Counted from the first letter of the stretch, positions 9,162-18,305 are shown. The stretch is 64,000 nt of DNA from RH2-MAG17b sp050745265 (GCA_050745265.1 JBOGKE010000105.1:1-64000), one strand, 5' to 3'. The notes: generated by a model from the sequence alone, not told the origin. Numbers and translations: made by a program.

Positions 9162-10574
9162 TCAAAGCCCGAACGGGCGGGGCGTGAAAATCAATCCTGC
9201 TCCAAGGTACTCAATCGTCAGATTCCCTGCGCAAACTGAGGTCCGGCACGGCCCGGCGTTCGTCAGTTGGCGCTGGTAGCTATAGTTCGCGTAAACGCTC
9301 ACGTACCGGCCGAGGACCCGCTTCACTTCGAGGCTTGCATACCCGTAATTGTAGCGGCTCGATGCCCCGCTTAGCGCCAGTCCGGAGTTCCGCGAATAAC
9401 CCCCGGTGAATTCGGACGACCACATTCGCGTCCACTGCCGCGACCAACTACCCGAGACCAAGTTCGTCGTAGCCCCGGCAAGAATGCCCGATCCCCCTGT
9501 CGCGTATCGCGACGCCGTGGCGCGGAAGCTGTCCCTGCGAAGCGCGTACGTCAAATCGCCAAATCCGCTGGCCAGCGTTTGCGTCGAGGATGCGGCGCCG
9601 ACCCGCTGCCGGATCAGCTCGGGACCCCCGGAAAGCTGCAGCGCGAGGCGCCCGGTGATCTTCCGGCCATAGTTGAAGTTCACCGAGTTCGCGCTAAAGG
9701 CTTCGGGAAGCCCAACGTAGTGAAACGTCATATAGGAGTAGGAGGCTCCAACCGTGTTCTCCGGGCTCAAAGCGTGCTCGACTGAGCCCGAAGCCATCGC
9801 GTTGTTTTCATTCAGGAATCCTGCCAGCGTGCCACGAGACTGTAAAGTTCCGTACGAACCCGCCGCGGTAACCGAAGTCCGCGCGCTCAACAGGTATTGC
9901 GCCTGGATCAGCGCGGAGTTGTTAAACGTTCCAATCTGGCTGGTCAGAATCGACTGATTCGGCATGAACATGGGGTTAAGTCCGCCCAAGCCGCCGGAAC
10001 CCGGCAGGCTGTAAGGGCTCGAGCCCAGGCCGCCAATGCCGCCGATCCCGCCAATTCCAAATGAGCCGCTGGGCAGGTAGTCGAAAAAATCACCCAGGCT
10101 CAGCGTCAGGCGGCGGAACTGAATCGCGTCCGATAGCCCCAGGGTGTGGAACGACGAGTCGAATTTGGTATAGCGCCCGTTGTTGTAAATGTACCCGCCG
10201 CCAAGATAGTTCAGCGAAAATTCATTTCGCCGGCTGCTATGAACGAGCTTCAGATCGGCTTCAGGAAGGGTCGCAGCCACCCATTGGTTCGATGATCCGC
10301 TGACGTATGAGGCGTTATTCGTCGCGGCCTCGCCGATTGAAAACTCAGGCACAAAGTAGTTGCGCCCCTCGATCGCCGTCCCAAGCGTGGACAGATACGC
10401 CCCGCCCAGCGGGTGAGTGTCCGGCTGCAGCGGGGTCCCTGACCCGGTTGCGCTCGGCTCGGGATTAGTCTGCGCGGCGGGCATGGCAGGAAGTCCCGGA
10501 GGCGGGGTTTGCGCGTATGCGAGCGGGGCAAGCGCGAGGATCAACGCTGCAGCCCAGCCTGAGATCCGTCTCAT
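9162..10574 (-). CDS. Outer-membrane beta-barrel protein of the exopolysaccharide locus
   Basis: This 470-residue secreted protein has a clear signal peptide ending near ALAPLAYAQ (about residue 22). Most of the remainder shows alternating polar and hydrophobic residues with many aromatic strand ends. The C-terminus ends IFTPRPFGL, compatible with an outer-membrane barrel. A Gly-rich segment around residues 176-205 contains repeated GIGGIGGIGG units, so the DNA there is locally repetitive (about 9990-10060). XrtA-type loci regularly carry a barrel-like protein of this kind between the export lipoprotein and the chain-length gene. It may form or support the export pore. No specific family could be fixed by eye. 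Confidence 0.75.
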   Translation of the reverse strand: MRRISGWAAALILALAPLAYAQTPPPGLPAMPAAQTNPEPSATGSGTPLQPDTHPLGGAYLSTLGTAIEGRNYFVPEFSIGEAATNNASYVSGSSNQWVAATLPEADLKLVHSSRRNEFSLNYLGGGYIYNNGRYTKFDSSFHTLGLSDAIQFRRLTLSLGDFFDYLPSGSFGIGGIGGIGGLGSSPYSLPGSGGLGGLNPMFMPNQSILTSQIGTFNNSALIQAQYLLSARTSVTAAGSYGTLQSRGTLAGFLNENNAMASGSVEHALSPENTVGASYSYMTFHYVGLPEAFSANSVNFNYGRKITGRLALQLSGGPELIRQRVGAASSTQTLASGFGDLTYALRRDSFRATASRYATGGSGILAGATTNLVSGSWSRQWTRMWSSEFTGGYSRNSGLALSGASSRYNYGYASLEVKRVLGRYVSVYANYSYQRQLTNAGPCRTSVCAGNLTIEYLGAGLIFTPRPFGL

Positions 10575-10605
10575 CAGTTGGTCACCTCGGGGCAGCGGTC
10601 GGGAG

Positions 10606-11226
10606 CTAGGGAATCATGACGGTGTCACCCGGCTTGAGATCGATATTCTCTTGTAGATCCTTGCCCGCTACTACCTGCTTGTAATTGAATGGCAGCTTCT
10701 GGCCCTGCCGAAGAATGTAGATCTTCTTTTCGTTGGCAAACTGCGTGAAACCGCCCGCTGTGGCAATGGCTTGCAGCGCGGTAGTACCCGGCAAAAGCGG
10801 GAAGGCTCCGGGATGCGCGACCTCGCCGAGAACGTAGTAACGCTGGCTGTTGACCTGGGCTACCACCACGGTGACCTGAGGATCTTTGACGAAGCTCTTC
10901 AATCCCGCCGTGATGGCGTTCGAAAGCTGCATCGCCGTCAGTCCGGCTGCCTGCACGTCGTTCAGCAGCGGAATCGAAATCTTGCCGTCTGGCCGGACTG
11001 GCAGGCCCTTGAACGAAAGATCGGCGTTTTGCCAGACGCTAACGTCCAGCAGGTCCCCGGGTCCGATGACGTAATTTGCGCTGCCAGGGACTGCCGCCGA
11101 GACCTCGGCCGGAGGCGCGGGCACGGCCGCCGATTTCTTGGTTTTGCCCGGCGCCAAGCCAGGAAGCGCGATAACCACCGCAGCCGCCACGCCCAGCAGC
11201 GTCCATTTGATGCTTCTCGTTCTCAT
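10606..11226 (-). CDS. Polysaccharide export protein (Poly_export/SLBB, Wza-like, short form)
   Basis: This 206-residue protein has a Sec signal (residues 1-28, ending GLAPGKTKKSAA), then a Poly_export domain (YVIGPGDLLDVSVWQNADLS...VRPDGKISIPLLNDVQAAGLT) and an SLBB domain (YYVLGEVAHPGAFPLLPGTTALQAIATAGGF). The signal region has no lipobox cysteine, unlike classical Wza, so the protein may be periplasmic or anchored otherwise. It likely forms the periplasmic or outer-membrane channel together with the barrel protein encoded 31 bases downstream. It is the second gene of the operon, 25 bases after the AAA+ regulator. Confidence 0.92.
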   Translation of the reverse strand: MRTRSIKWTLLGVAAAVVIALPGLAPGKTKKSAAVPAPPAEVSAAVPGSANYVIGPGDLLDVSVWQNADLSFKGLPVRPDGKISIPLLNDVQAAGLTAMQLSNAITAGLKSFVKDPQVTVVVAQVNSQRYYVLGEVAHPGAFPLLPGTTALQAIATAGGFTQFANEKKIYILRQGQKLPFNYKQVVAGKDLQENIDLKPGDTVMIP

Positions 11227-11251
11227 GGCAAGGTGCTCCCTTTCTAATCAC

Positions 11252-12223
11252 TTAAGAAGCCGGCTCTTCAAGCCCGATCTGCTTCAGCTTATAAAGAAGC
11301 GCTTTGTAGCTGATCTGCAACTCTTCGGCGGCCCTTTTGCGATTCCAGCGGGTCCGCGACAACACCTTCAGAATGAGCTCCTTCTCCGCCTTTCGCGCCG
11401 CGGCTCGCGCCGCCTCCTTCAGCGAGGACCCCTCTGAATTCGGGGCTCGGGCGGGCGCTTCCGCCGCCCGCTCGCCCAGCTCCCGCATCGCTACGGAATC
11501 GTTGCCCAAAGCGACAACCCGCTTCATCGTGTTTTCTAGCTCACGAATGTTCCCCGGCCAGGAATGCTCATTCAGATACTCTGCCAATGAGGCGCTAAGC
11601 TGCGGACAGGGGCGGCCGTAAAGATTTGAGTACTTTTCGGCAAAGAAGCGTGCCAAGGGAACAATATCTTCGCGGCGCTCGCGCAGGGGCGGGAGTCTGA
11701 GGCGAATACCGCTGAGCCGGTAGAACAAGTCGCGCCGGAATCCGGCCTGCATCAAGTCTTCCACGTTCCTGCAACTTGTTGAAATGACAGAGCCCCCCAA
11801 CTGAAAGCTTTCCGGGCCTTCTCTCGGCCGCGAAAACGACTCAAGCAGCAGGGCCTGGCATTCGGGGTTGATGTCAGCGATTTCGTCCAAAAACACCGTG
11901 GTCGACGTTAACGTGTCGTCATCCGCCTCCGCGGCAGCCAAGCGGGAGTAAAAGTCGCCGGCACTCAAACGTGAGCACCGAAGCTTCAGGAACAGACCAC
12001 TCGAGCGGCGCGAAAGCTGGTGGATCGCCAGCGCAACAACTTCCTTGCCCGTCCCCGTCTCCCCTGAAATGAGTACCGGAATGTTGGTCGCTGCGATATC
12101 CGCGATCGCCGCGCTGATCGTCTGCATCACCGGGTTTACCGATGGGCCCAGCAAGTCCCCGCCCGATCGATTCGGCCTGATCTGATTCTCATCGTCAATC
12201 TGTTGAACAAGCTTGAGCGCCAT
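11252..12223 (-). CDS. Sigma-54-type AAA+ transcriptional regulator lacking the GAFTGA loop, Fis-type HTH
   Basis: This 323-residue protein has no receiver or other sensor domain. It consists of an AAA+ domain followed by a Fis-type helix-turn-helix (RKRAAEELQISYKALLYKLKQIGL). Walker A is GETGTGKE (54-61), Walker B is VFLDEIADI (110-118), and the arginine-finger region (FRRDLFYRLSGIRLRLPPLRER) and WPGNIRELEN sensor motif are intact. The stretch between the Walker motifs is shortened, and GAFTGA, which contacts sigma-54, is absent; in its place is AGDFYSRLAAAEADDD. It heads the exopolysaccharide operon and probably regulates it, but perhaps not as a canonical sigma-54 activator. Confidence 0.88.
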   Translation of the reverse strand: MALKLVQQIDDENQIRPNRSGGDLLGPSVNPVMQTISAAIADIAATNIPVLISGETGTGKEVVALAIHQLSRRSSGLFLKLRCSRLSAGDFYSRLAAAEADDDTLTSTTVFLDEIADINPECQALLLESFSRPREGPESFQLGGSVISTSCRNVEDLMQAGFRRDLFYRLSGIRLRLPPLRERREDIVPLARFFAEKYSNLYGRPCPQLSASLAEYLNEHSWPGNIRELENTMKRVVALGNDSVAMRELGERAAEAPARAPNSEGSSLKEAARAAARKAEKELILKVLSRTRWNRKRAAEELQISYKALLYKLKQIGLEEPAS

Positions 12224-12356
12224 GCTTCTTTGTTCCTATCTGAATTCCTATCTGACTCCCCAGGGTCACAGTCCTGAACGATCAAGCACGACCGCGACCA
12301 ATCCCGCAGGTGTGAGGAAAAAAATAATCGTTTTTGCTTCAGCAGTTTACCCTCAC

Positions 12357-12385
12357 ATTATAGCAGCGTTGGCCGAGCGCATGAA
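12357..12385 (-). promoter_or_regulatory. Candidate sigma-70 promoter of the exopolysaccharide operon
   Basis: On the minus strand there is a perfect TATAAT at 12362-12357, with a weak -35 (TTCATG) 17 bases upstream. It lies about 130 bases before the regulator start at 12223, leaving a long leader. No sigma-54 element (TGGCAC-N5-TTGCA type) was found in the 12224-12659 gap. Apart from this box, that 436-base gap between the operon and nfo shows no convincing gene. Confidence 0.4.
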
Positions 12386-12659
12386 GCGTCGGTCCGAAAA
12401 ATTTCCATTAAAGGGCATTTTTGTTCCTCCCATCAGAGACAGCGAATCGCAGTTCAAGCAAAAATTCGTAGCTAACTTAGATGAGGCTACCCGGCCAAGG
12501 GGGGGCAAGCAGTCACTCTGTCCACCCTGGCGGCGAGGCGACTCTGAACGAGCTCACCAAGGGTAAGTCTCGGACCTTGTAGATACATGTCTCGGCGCGG
12601 CATCGGCCGGCTAGCCAATTCCGGGGCGCTCTGTTACCATCGGGATTCAGCAGACCTTC

Positions 12660-13508
12660 ATGAGAGTGGGCGTCCACACGTCGATTGCTGGAGGCGTTGA
12701 GAATGCCGCGCACCACGCGAATAAGCTCGGCTGCGACGGCTTCCAGATGTTCTCCGCAAATCCACGCGGCTGGCGGAGCGTCGCTCCGTCCCCTGACAAA
12801 TGCGAGCGCTTCCGCGAGGTGCGGCTTCGTTATCGCCTGAATCCGGCCGTCGTGCACGACAATTACCTGATCAATCTGGCCGCTGCAGACGTGTTCATCC
12901 GCGAAATGTCCATTGCCGCGTTCCGGGCCGAGATCGGGCGCGCGGCGGCGCTCGGTGCAAACTACCTGGTGGCCCACCCGGGGAGCGCCAAGGGAGCGAC
13001 GCCCGCGCTGGCCATTGCCAACTGCGTCGAGTCGCTGTCGAAGGCGTCCGACGGGGCTCGGCTTGACGGCCTCATGATTCTGATCGAGAACACCGCCGGG
13101 CAAGGGTCGGCGATCGGCAGAACGCTCGAGGAAGTAGCGGAAATCGTGAGCAAGGCGGGGCGTAATTTGCCCATAGGCGCGTGCATTGACACGGCTCACT
13201 GCTTTGCCGCGGGCTATCCGATTCACACCGCGGAGGGCCTGGAAAGCTTGGTCAGGCAGATCGAGCAGACCGTCGGCCTCAATAATGTCCGCGTGATCCA
13301 CGCCAACGATTCGAAGTCAGCGTTTGACTCGCACAGCGACCGCCACGAACATATCGGTAAAGGCCAAATCGGCGCGGACGCTTTTCGTCGAATTCTCCGG
13401 CACCCGAAACTGGAACCCATCCCGTTTATCTGCGAGACGCCGGTCGACAAGCCGCGTGATGACGCGCGCAACCTCCGCACGATGCGGAAGCTCGCGGCGG
13501 CGCTGTGA
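12660..13508 (+). CDS. nfo: Deoxyribonuclease IV / AP endonuclease IV
   Basis: Endonuclease IV cleaves DNA 5' of abasic sites and removes blocked 3' ends in base excision repair. The 282-residue TIM barrel keeps every zinc ligand of the E. coli enzyme at nearly identical positions: His66, His106, Glu143, Asp177, His180, His214, Asp227, His229 and Glu259. Visible motifs are MRVGVHTSIAGG at the start, IENTAGQG, IDTAHCFAAGY, HANDSK and RHEHIGKG. The chosen ATG gives the canonical N-terminus. The gene is divergent from the exopolysaccharide operon and 75 bases upstream of leuS on the same strand. Confidence 0.97.
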   Translation: MRVGVHTSIAGGVENAAHHANKLGCDGFQMFSANPRGWRSVAPSPDKCERFREVRLRYRLNPAVVHDNYLINLAAADVFIREMSIAAFRAEIGRAAALGANYLVAHPGSAKGATPALAIANCVESLSKASDGARLDGLMILIENTAGQGSAIGRTLEEVAEIVSKAGRNLPIGACIDTAHCFAAGYPIHTAEGLESLVRQIEQTVGLNNVRVIHANDSKSAFDSHSDRHEHIGKGQIGADAFRRILRHPKLEPIPFICETPVDKPRDDARNLRTMRKLAAAL

Positions 13509-13583
13509 AGGGTGCGCGATGGATGAAGGGCTCAGCCGTCACCCTTGAGCAGTCATAATTCAGCGCCATAGCTCACGAATCGT

Positions 13584-16082
13584 ATGGACCCCCAATACAA
13601 TCCCCAGGCCGTCGAGGCGAAGTGGCAGGCGAAATGGGAGGACGCGCGCCTTTTCGAAGCCAATCCCGACCCGAGTCGAAGAAAATATTACGTGCTCGAG
13701 ATGCTGCCCTACCCGTCGGGCGACATTCACATGGGCCACGTGCGCAACTACACGCTGGGCGACGCGCTCGCGCGCTACAAGTGGATGCAGGGATTCAACG
13801 TGCTTCACCCGATCGGCTGGGATGCCTTCGGCCTGCCCGCGGAAAACGCCGCCATCAAGCATCAGCGGCACCCTTCCGAATTTACGTTCAGTTTTATTGA
13901 CCGCATGCGCGGGCAGCTCAGGCGCCTCGGGATCAGCTACGATTGGCGCCGCGAAGTGACTACCTGCCTCCCCGAATACTACCGGTGGAATCAGTGGTTT
14001 TTCCTGCGCATGTACGAGCGCGGGCTGGCCTACCGCAAGAAGAGCCGGGTCAACTGGTGTCCGCTGTGTGAGACCGTGCTCGCCAACGAACAAGTGGTGA
14101 ACGGCTGCTGCTGGCGCCACGAAGACACGCCCGTAGTTGAGCGCGAGATCGAGCAGTGGTTCCTGAAGATCACGGCCTACGCCGACCGGCTGCTTGAGGA
14201 TATGCAGCATCTCATCCGCTGGCCCGAGCGCGTGCTCGCCATGCAGCGGAATTGGATCGGCAAATCTGAGGGCGCCCTGATCGATTTCGAGATCGACGGC
14301 GTGGGCGAACGAGCGCGCGTCTTCACGACTCGCGTTGACACTATCTTCGGCTGTACGGCGGTGCTGCTCGCGCCGGATCATCCTCTGATCGAGAAGCTGA
14401 TTGCAACCTCGGCCTCGCCCGGCAAGCTGCGCGACGCGGCCGAGCGGATTCGAGGTTTGTCGGTCCGAGCGCGGGTTGAGGCGAATCTCGAAAAAACCGG
14501 TGAGTTTACCGGCTTCACGGCTCGCAACCCTTTCAGCGGCGCGGCGGTCCCGGTGTGGCTGGCGAACTTCGTGCTGCTGGAATACGGCACGGGCGCGGTG
14601 ATGGCCGTCCCCGCGCACGATCAGCGGGATTTTGAGTTTGCGAAGCAGTACGATCTGCCCATTCCCCAGGTGATCGCGCCGGTCGGCAGTGCAACGGCGG
14701 ATCTCGCTGACGGCGCGTGGGTGGAGTACGGCAGGCTGATTAATTCCGGTCCGTACACGAGCCTCACGTCCGAAGAAGCTCAGCGCCGGATGACGCAAGA
14801 AGCCGAAGCAAAGGGGTTCGGCAAAGGGACCACCGAGTACCGGATCCGCGACTGGGGCATCTCACGCCAGCGCTATTGGGGGACGCCGATTCCCATTGTT
14901 TATTGCGACGCGTGCGGGGCGGTTCCCGTCCCGCAGGGCGAGCTGCCGGTGGTCCTGCCGATGAACGCGCGCTTCACCGGACGCGGCGCCTCGCCGCTTG
15001 CCGAGGTGCCGGATTTTGTTAACACGCGTTGCCCGCGGTGCGCGGGACCCGCGCGGCGGGAGACCGACACGATGGATACGTTCGTCGACTCGTCGTGGTA
15101 TTTCTACCGCTACACGGACCCGCACATCGCGACGGCGCCCATCAATCGCTCCGCGGTCAAATACTGGTTTCCCGTCGATCAGTACATCGGCGGCATCGAG
15201 CACGCGATTCTGCACCTGATCTACATGCGTTTTTTCACCAAGGTGATGCAGGATCTCGGCCTGGTGGATTTCCCAGAGCCCGTGGCGCGCCTGTTTCCGC
15301 AGGGCATGGTGATCAAGGGCGGCGCCAAGATGTCGAAGTCCAAGGGGAATATCGTCGACCCGGTGCAAATTTGCGCGCGCTACGGCGCCGACACAGTGCG
15401 GCTCTACATGATGTTTGCCGCTCCCGCCGAGCGGGACTTCGAGTGGAGCGACGCCGGGATCGAAGGGGCGGCTCGATTTCTGAACCGCGTTTACCGGCTG
15501 GTCGCGCGCCACGCCGACCGGCTGAAATCAGCCGGCCCGGGCTCTTCGGGCGCCCCAACGGATTCTTCGCCGTTGAGCGCCGCCGAACGCCGACTGCTGC
15601 GCAAAACGCATCAGACGCTTCGGCATGTCACAGAAGACATGGAAGAACGGTGGCACTTCAACACCGATATTGCACTCGCCATGGAGCTGGTGAACGACCT
15701 CACCGATCTCGAGCCCGCGGTGAAGTCGGGAGAAATCCGGCCAGCGGTTCACAAGGAATCGATCGAAACGCTGATCCTGATGCTTTCTCTCTTCGCGCCC
15801 CATATCGCCGATGAGCTCTGGGAAGCGCTCGGCCACGCCCAGCCCACCTTGCGCGTGGCGTGGCCGACCTATGATGCGGCCCTCGCGGCCGAAGAAGATC
15901 TGGAACTGCCGGTCGAAATCAATGGCAAAGTTCGGGCGCGAATTCACGTGCCCGCGGATGCGGTTGATGATGAAATCCGTAAGCGCGCGCTCGCCGCGAT
16001 TTCACAGCACCTCGATGGCCGCCAGGTGGTGAAGGTTATTATCGTGCCGAAAAGGCTCGTGAACGTGGTCGTGAAGCCTTAA
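13584..16082 (+). CDS. leuS: Leucyl-tRNA synthetase
   Basis: This cytoplasmic class I synthetase charges tRNA-Leu. The 832-residue length is normal for a bacterial enzyme. The HIGH motif is HMGH (residues 49-52) within PYPSGDIHMGHVRNYT. The CP1 editing domain is seen at about 220-410 (including TRVDTIFG and GTGAVMAVPAHDQRD), and KMSKS appears as AKMSKSKGNIVDP near 585. The anticodon-binding domain and a C-terminal domain (LPVEINGKVRARIHVP) complete it. No truncation or frameshift was noticed. Confidence 0.98.
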   Translation: MDPQYNPQAVEAKWQAKWEDARLFEANPDPSRRKYYVLEMLPYPSGDIHMGHVRNYTLGDALARYKWMQGFNVLHPIGWDAFGLPAENAAIKHQRHPSEFTFSFIDRMRGQLRRLGISYDWRREVTTCLPEYYRWNQWFFLRMYERGLAYRKKSRVNWCPLCETVLANEQVVNGCCWRHEDTPVVEREIEQWFLKITAYADRLLEDMQHLIRWPERVLAMQRNWIGKSEGALIDFEIDGVGERARVFTTRVDTIFGCTAVLLAPDHPLIEKLIATSASPGKLRDAAERIRGLSVRARVEANLEKTGEFTGFTARNPFSGAAVPVWLANFVLLEYGTGAVMAVPAHDQRDFEFAKQYDLPIPQVIAPVGSATADLADGAWVEYGRLINSGPYTSLTSEEAQRRMTQEAEAKGFGKGTTEYRIRDWGISRQRYWGTPIPIVYCDACGAVPVPQGELPVVLPMNARFTGRGASPLAEVPDFVNTRCPRCAGPARRETDTMDTFVDSSWYFYRYTDPHIATAPINRSAVKYWFPVDQYIGGIEHAILHLIYMRFFTKVMQDLGLVDFPEPVARLFPQGMVIKGGAKMSKSKGNIVDPVQICARYGADTVRLYMMFAAPAERDFEWSDAGIEGAARFLNRVYRLVARHADRLKSAGPGSSGAPTDSSPLSAAERRLLRKTHQTLRHVTEDMEERWHFNTDIALAMELVNDLTDLEPAVKSGEIRPAVHKESIETLILMLSLFAPHIADELWEALGHAQPTLRVAWPTYDAALAAEEDLELPVEINGKVRARIHVPADAVDDEIRKRALAAISQHLDGRQVVKVIIVPKRLVNVVVKP

Positions 16083-16113
16083 CCGGCGATGCCACACGGT
16101 CTCTCACCTTCAC

Positions 16114-16731
16114 GTGAACGAAGAGGTCATGAACTCTTCTTATCAACCGCAGCGTGCGCTCGATGCAGCCCGCGGCGCGCTGATTGAGGCGATGTTCGGG
16201 GCAGGATGGCTCGGCTGGGGCTTAGGTGAGGCCAAAGCGTTTACAGGCCTGGTCGGTCCCGCATTCGGATCGCTGGAACTCCTCCTCGTGGGCTGCTCAA
16301 TTTATGCCATCCGAGAGGGCCGCCGGCTCCGAAGGCAATCTCCGCTCGTCCCTGCCTCCACGCGCAAGTCGTTCTTGGTCGTCGTGCTGTGGGAAGTGCT
16401 CGCGCTTGCTTTGGTCTCGATCCTTGCCTGGCGGCTCCACCGTTGGGATCTCGGGAGCGATTGGTGCGCGATGGTGGTAGGCCTGCATTTTTTGCCGCTC
16501 GCAAGGGTTTTTCGAGCGCCACGCCTTGCCGTGATCGGCTTCGTGATGACGCTCTGGTGCGTGCTCTGCTTGGTCCTGTTTCGTTCCAATACGCTCGTGG
16601 TCTCGGTTACACTCGGAACTGGAACGCTGCTATGGATCGGCTGCGTTTCGGCGCTACATCGGGCCCGCAGAATTAGGCAGAGTTTGAAGTCGCTTCCCGG
16701 CGCCGCCTCTCCGGGGATGTATATTCAATGA
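16114..16731 (+). CDS. Predicted integral membrane protein, function unknown
   Basis: This 205-residue protein has about five hydrophobic helices (roughly residues 27-45, 47-65, 86-105, 118-135 and 140-180) and a basic C-terminal tail. I recognise no family. Two starts are possible: GTG at 16114 or ATG at 16129, the latter preceded closely by GAGG. Its stop overlaps the guaA start in ATGA, so translation of guaA may be coupled to it. That placement suggests a real gene, but gives no functional clue. Confidence 0.65.
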   Translation: MNEEVMNSSYQPQRALDAARGALIEAMFGAGWLGWGLGEAKAFTGLVGPAFGSLELLLVGCSIYAIREGRRLRRQSPLVPASTRKSFLVVVLWEVLALALVSILAWRLHRWDLGSDWCAMVVGLHFLPLARVFRAPRLAVIGFVMTLWCVLCLVLFRSNTLVVSVTLGTGTLLWIGCVSALHRARRIRQSLKSLPGAASPGMYIQ

Positions 16732-18272
16732 CCGCACCCGTCCAGCCCGTCGCCATCATCGATTTCGGATCACAGTACACGCAGCTCATCGCGCGCCGTA
16801 TCCGCGAGATGCACGTCGCGGCGGTGATTGTGCCCTGCACCAAGCCGGTCAGCGAGCTCAAAGCCATCCAGCCTCCGGCGATCATTCTCTCCGGCGGCCC
16901 CGCCTCTGTTTACGACGCCGCCTCGCCCCAGTGCGATCCTCGCGTTTTCGAGCTGGGCGTTCCGGTGCTCGGCATCTGCTACGGTTTCCAGAGCATGGCG
17001 GCTGTGCTCGGAGGCACGGTCGAACCCGCGGCTCGACGCGAGTACGGTTTCGCCGAGCTTGAGATCGATGCGTGTGACGGACTGCTCCATAATTTGCGTT
17101 CGCCTCTCCGCGTTTGGAACAGCCACGGCGATCATGTCACCGCCGTGCCGCCTGGTTTTCGCGTAACCGGCCGCACCGAAAACGCCATCTCGGTCATGGA
17201 GAATCCCGAAGCGCGGATGTACGCCGTCGAGTTTCATCCCGAGGTCCGGCACACCGAGCGGGGCTCCGAGATTCTGCGGCGCTTTATTTTTGATATCGCC
17301 GGCATCCACCCGAATTGGTTCCCCGAGTCGTTCGTTGAGCAAACGGTCGCCCGCATCCGGGCGCAGGTGGGAACAGCGCGCGCGATCTGCGCGCTCTCGG
17401 GGGGAGTCGATTCGCTGGTCGCCGCCACGCTCGCGGGCCGCGCCCTCGAAGACCGCCTCGTCTGCATCTTTGTCGATAACGGGCTACTTCGCAAGCACGA
17501 GTTTGAGGACGTCACCGCCGCCTTGCGTTCCCAGGTGCACCTTAACGTTCGCGCCGTGGATCACTCGTCCCGCTTCCTCGACAGGCTGGGCGGCGTGACG
17601 GATCCGGAAGTGAAACGAAAAATCATCGGCCAGGAGTTCATCCGCGCGTTTGAAGAAGACGCCCGAACGCTCGGCGGCGGCGCGCGCTTCCTGGTTCAGG
17701 GGACGCTCTATCCGGATGTCATCGAATCCGTATCGGTCAAAGGCCCGGCGGCAACGATCAAAAGCCATCACAACGTCGGCGGCCTGCCGGAGGATCTCCA
17801 ATTCGAGCTCATCGAGCCCTTACGCGAGTTGTTCAAGGATGAAGTCCGCGTTGTCGGACGAGCGCTGGGCTTGCCCACTGAGCTTCTTGATCGGCAGCCG
17901 TTTCCCGGTCCCGGGCTGGCGGTGAGAATCGTCGGCGAAGTCACGCAAGACCGGCTGAGGATGGTGCGCGAAGCGGATGCCGTCGTGCAAAAGGAGATTC
18001 GCGCGGCCGGGCTTTACAACCGGCTCTGGCAGTCTTTCGCCGTCTTGCTGCCGGTCTTCAGCGTGGGTGTGATGGGAGACGCGCGGAGCTACGGTTCCGC
18101 GGTGGCCGTGCGGGCCGTAGAGTCGGAAGACGGAATGACGGCGGATTGGGCGAAACTGCCGAACGACGTGCTCTCGCGCATCGCGACACGCATCGTGAAT
18201 GAAGTGCCGGGCGTTAATCGCGTGGTGCTGGATATCACGTCGAAGCCGCCGGCGACTATCGAGTGGGAGTAG
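16728..18272 (+). CDS. guaA: GMP synthase (glutamine-hydrolysing)
   Basis: GuaA converts XMP to GMP with ATP and glutamine, the last step of guanine nucleotide synthesis. The 514-residue protein has an N-terminal class I amidotransferase (DFGSQYTQLIARRIRE, nucleophile Cys in VLGICYGFQ near residue 86, His/Glu in EFHPEVRHTE), an ATP pyrophosphatase domain with the SGGVDS P-loop (near 226), and a C-terminal dimerisation domain with GPGLAVRIVGEV and the terminal PPATIEWE. Length and motifs are complete. The start overlaps the upstream membrane-protein stop by four bases. Confidence 0.98.
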   Translation: MTAPVQPVAIIDFGSQYTQLIARRIREMHVAAVIVPCTKPVSELKAIQPPAIILSGGPASVYDAASPQCDPRVFELGVPVLGICYGFQSMAAVLGGTVEPAARREYGFAELEIDACDGLLHNLRSPLRVWNSHGDHVTAVPPGFRVTGRTENAISVMENPEARMYAVEFHPEVRHTERGSEILRRFIFDIAGIHPNWFPESFVEQTVARIRAQVGTARAICALSGGVDSLVAATLAGRALEDRLVCIFVDNGLLRKHEFEDVTAALRSQVHLNVRAVDHSSRFLDRLGGVTDPEVKRKIIGQEFIRAFEEDARTLGGGARFLVQGTLYPDVIESVSVKGPAATIKSHHNVGGLPEDLQFELIEPLRELFKDEVRVVGRALGLPTELLDRQPFPGPGLAVRIVGEVTQDRLRMVREADAVVQKEIRAAGLYNRLWQSFAVLLPVFSVGVMGDARSYGSAVAVRAVESEDGMTADWAKLPNDVLSRIATRIVNEVPGVNRVVLDITSKPPATIEWE

Positions 18273-18287
18273 GCACAACTCTCCCGT

Positions 18288-18305
18288 ACCGCCCGCGCGG
18301 GCGGT
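18288..18305. terminator. GC-rich perfect palindrome between convergent guaA and XRE genes
   Basis: An 18-base perfect palindrome (ACCGCCCG-CG-CGGGCGGT) lies 16 bases after the guaA stop and 33 bases before the XRE-gene stop on the other strand. It can form a hairpin in either transcript. There is no T-tract, so it is a weak candidate for a bidirectional terminator. Confidence 0.4.

Noticed and set aside
12213..12566. 117-codon plus-strand ORF in the gap before nfo
   Set aside because: It overlaps the regulator start, lacks a ribosome binding site and has no protein-like pattern.
12224..12659. Sigma-54 promoter expected near the AAA+ regulator
   Set aside because: No GG-N10-GC type element with the right flanks was found on either strand.
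13560..14798. 412-codon minus-strand ORF opposite leuS
   Set aside because: It mirrors the leuS frame, has no domain signals, and leuS is certain.
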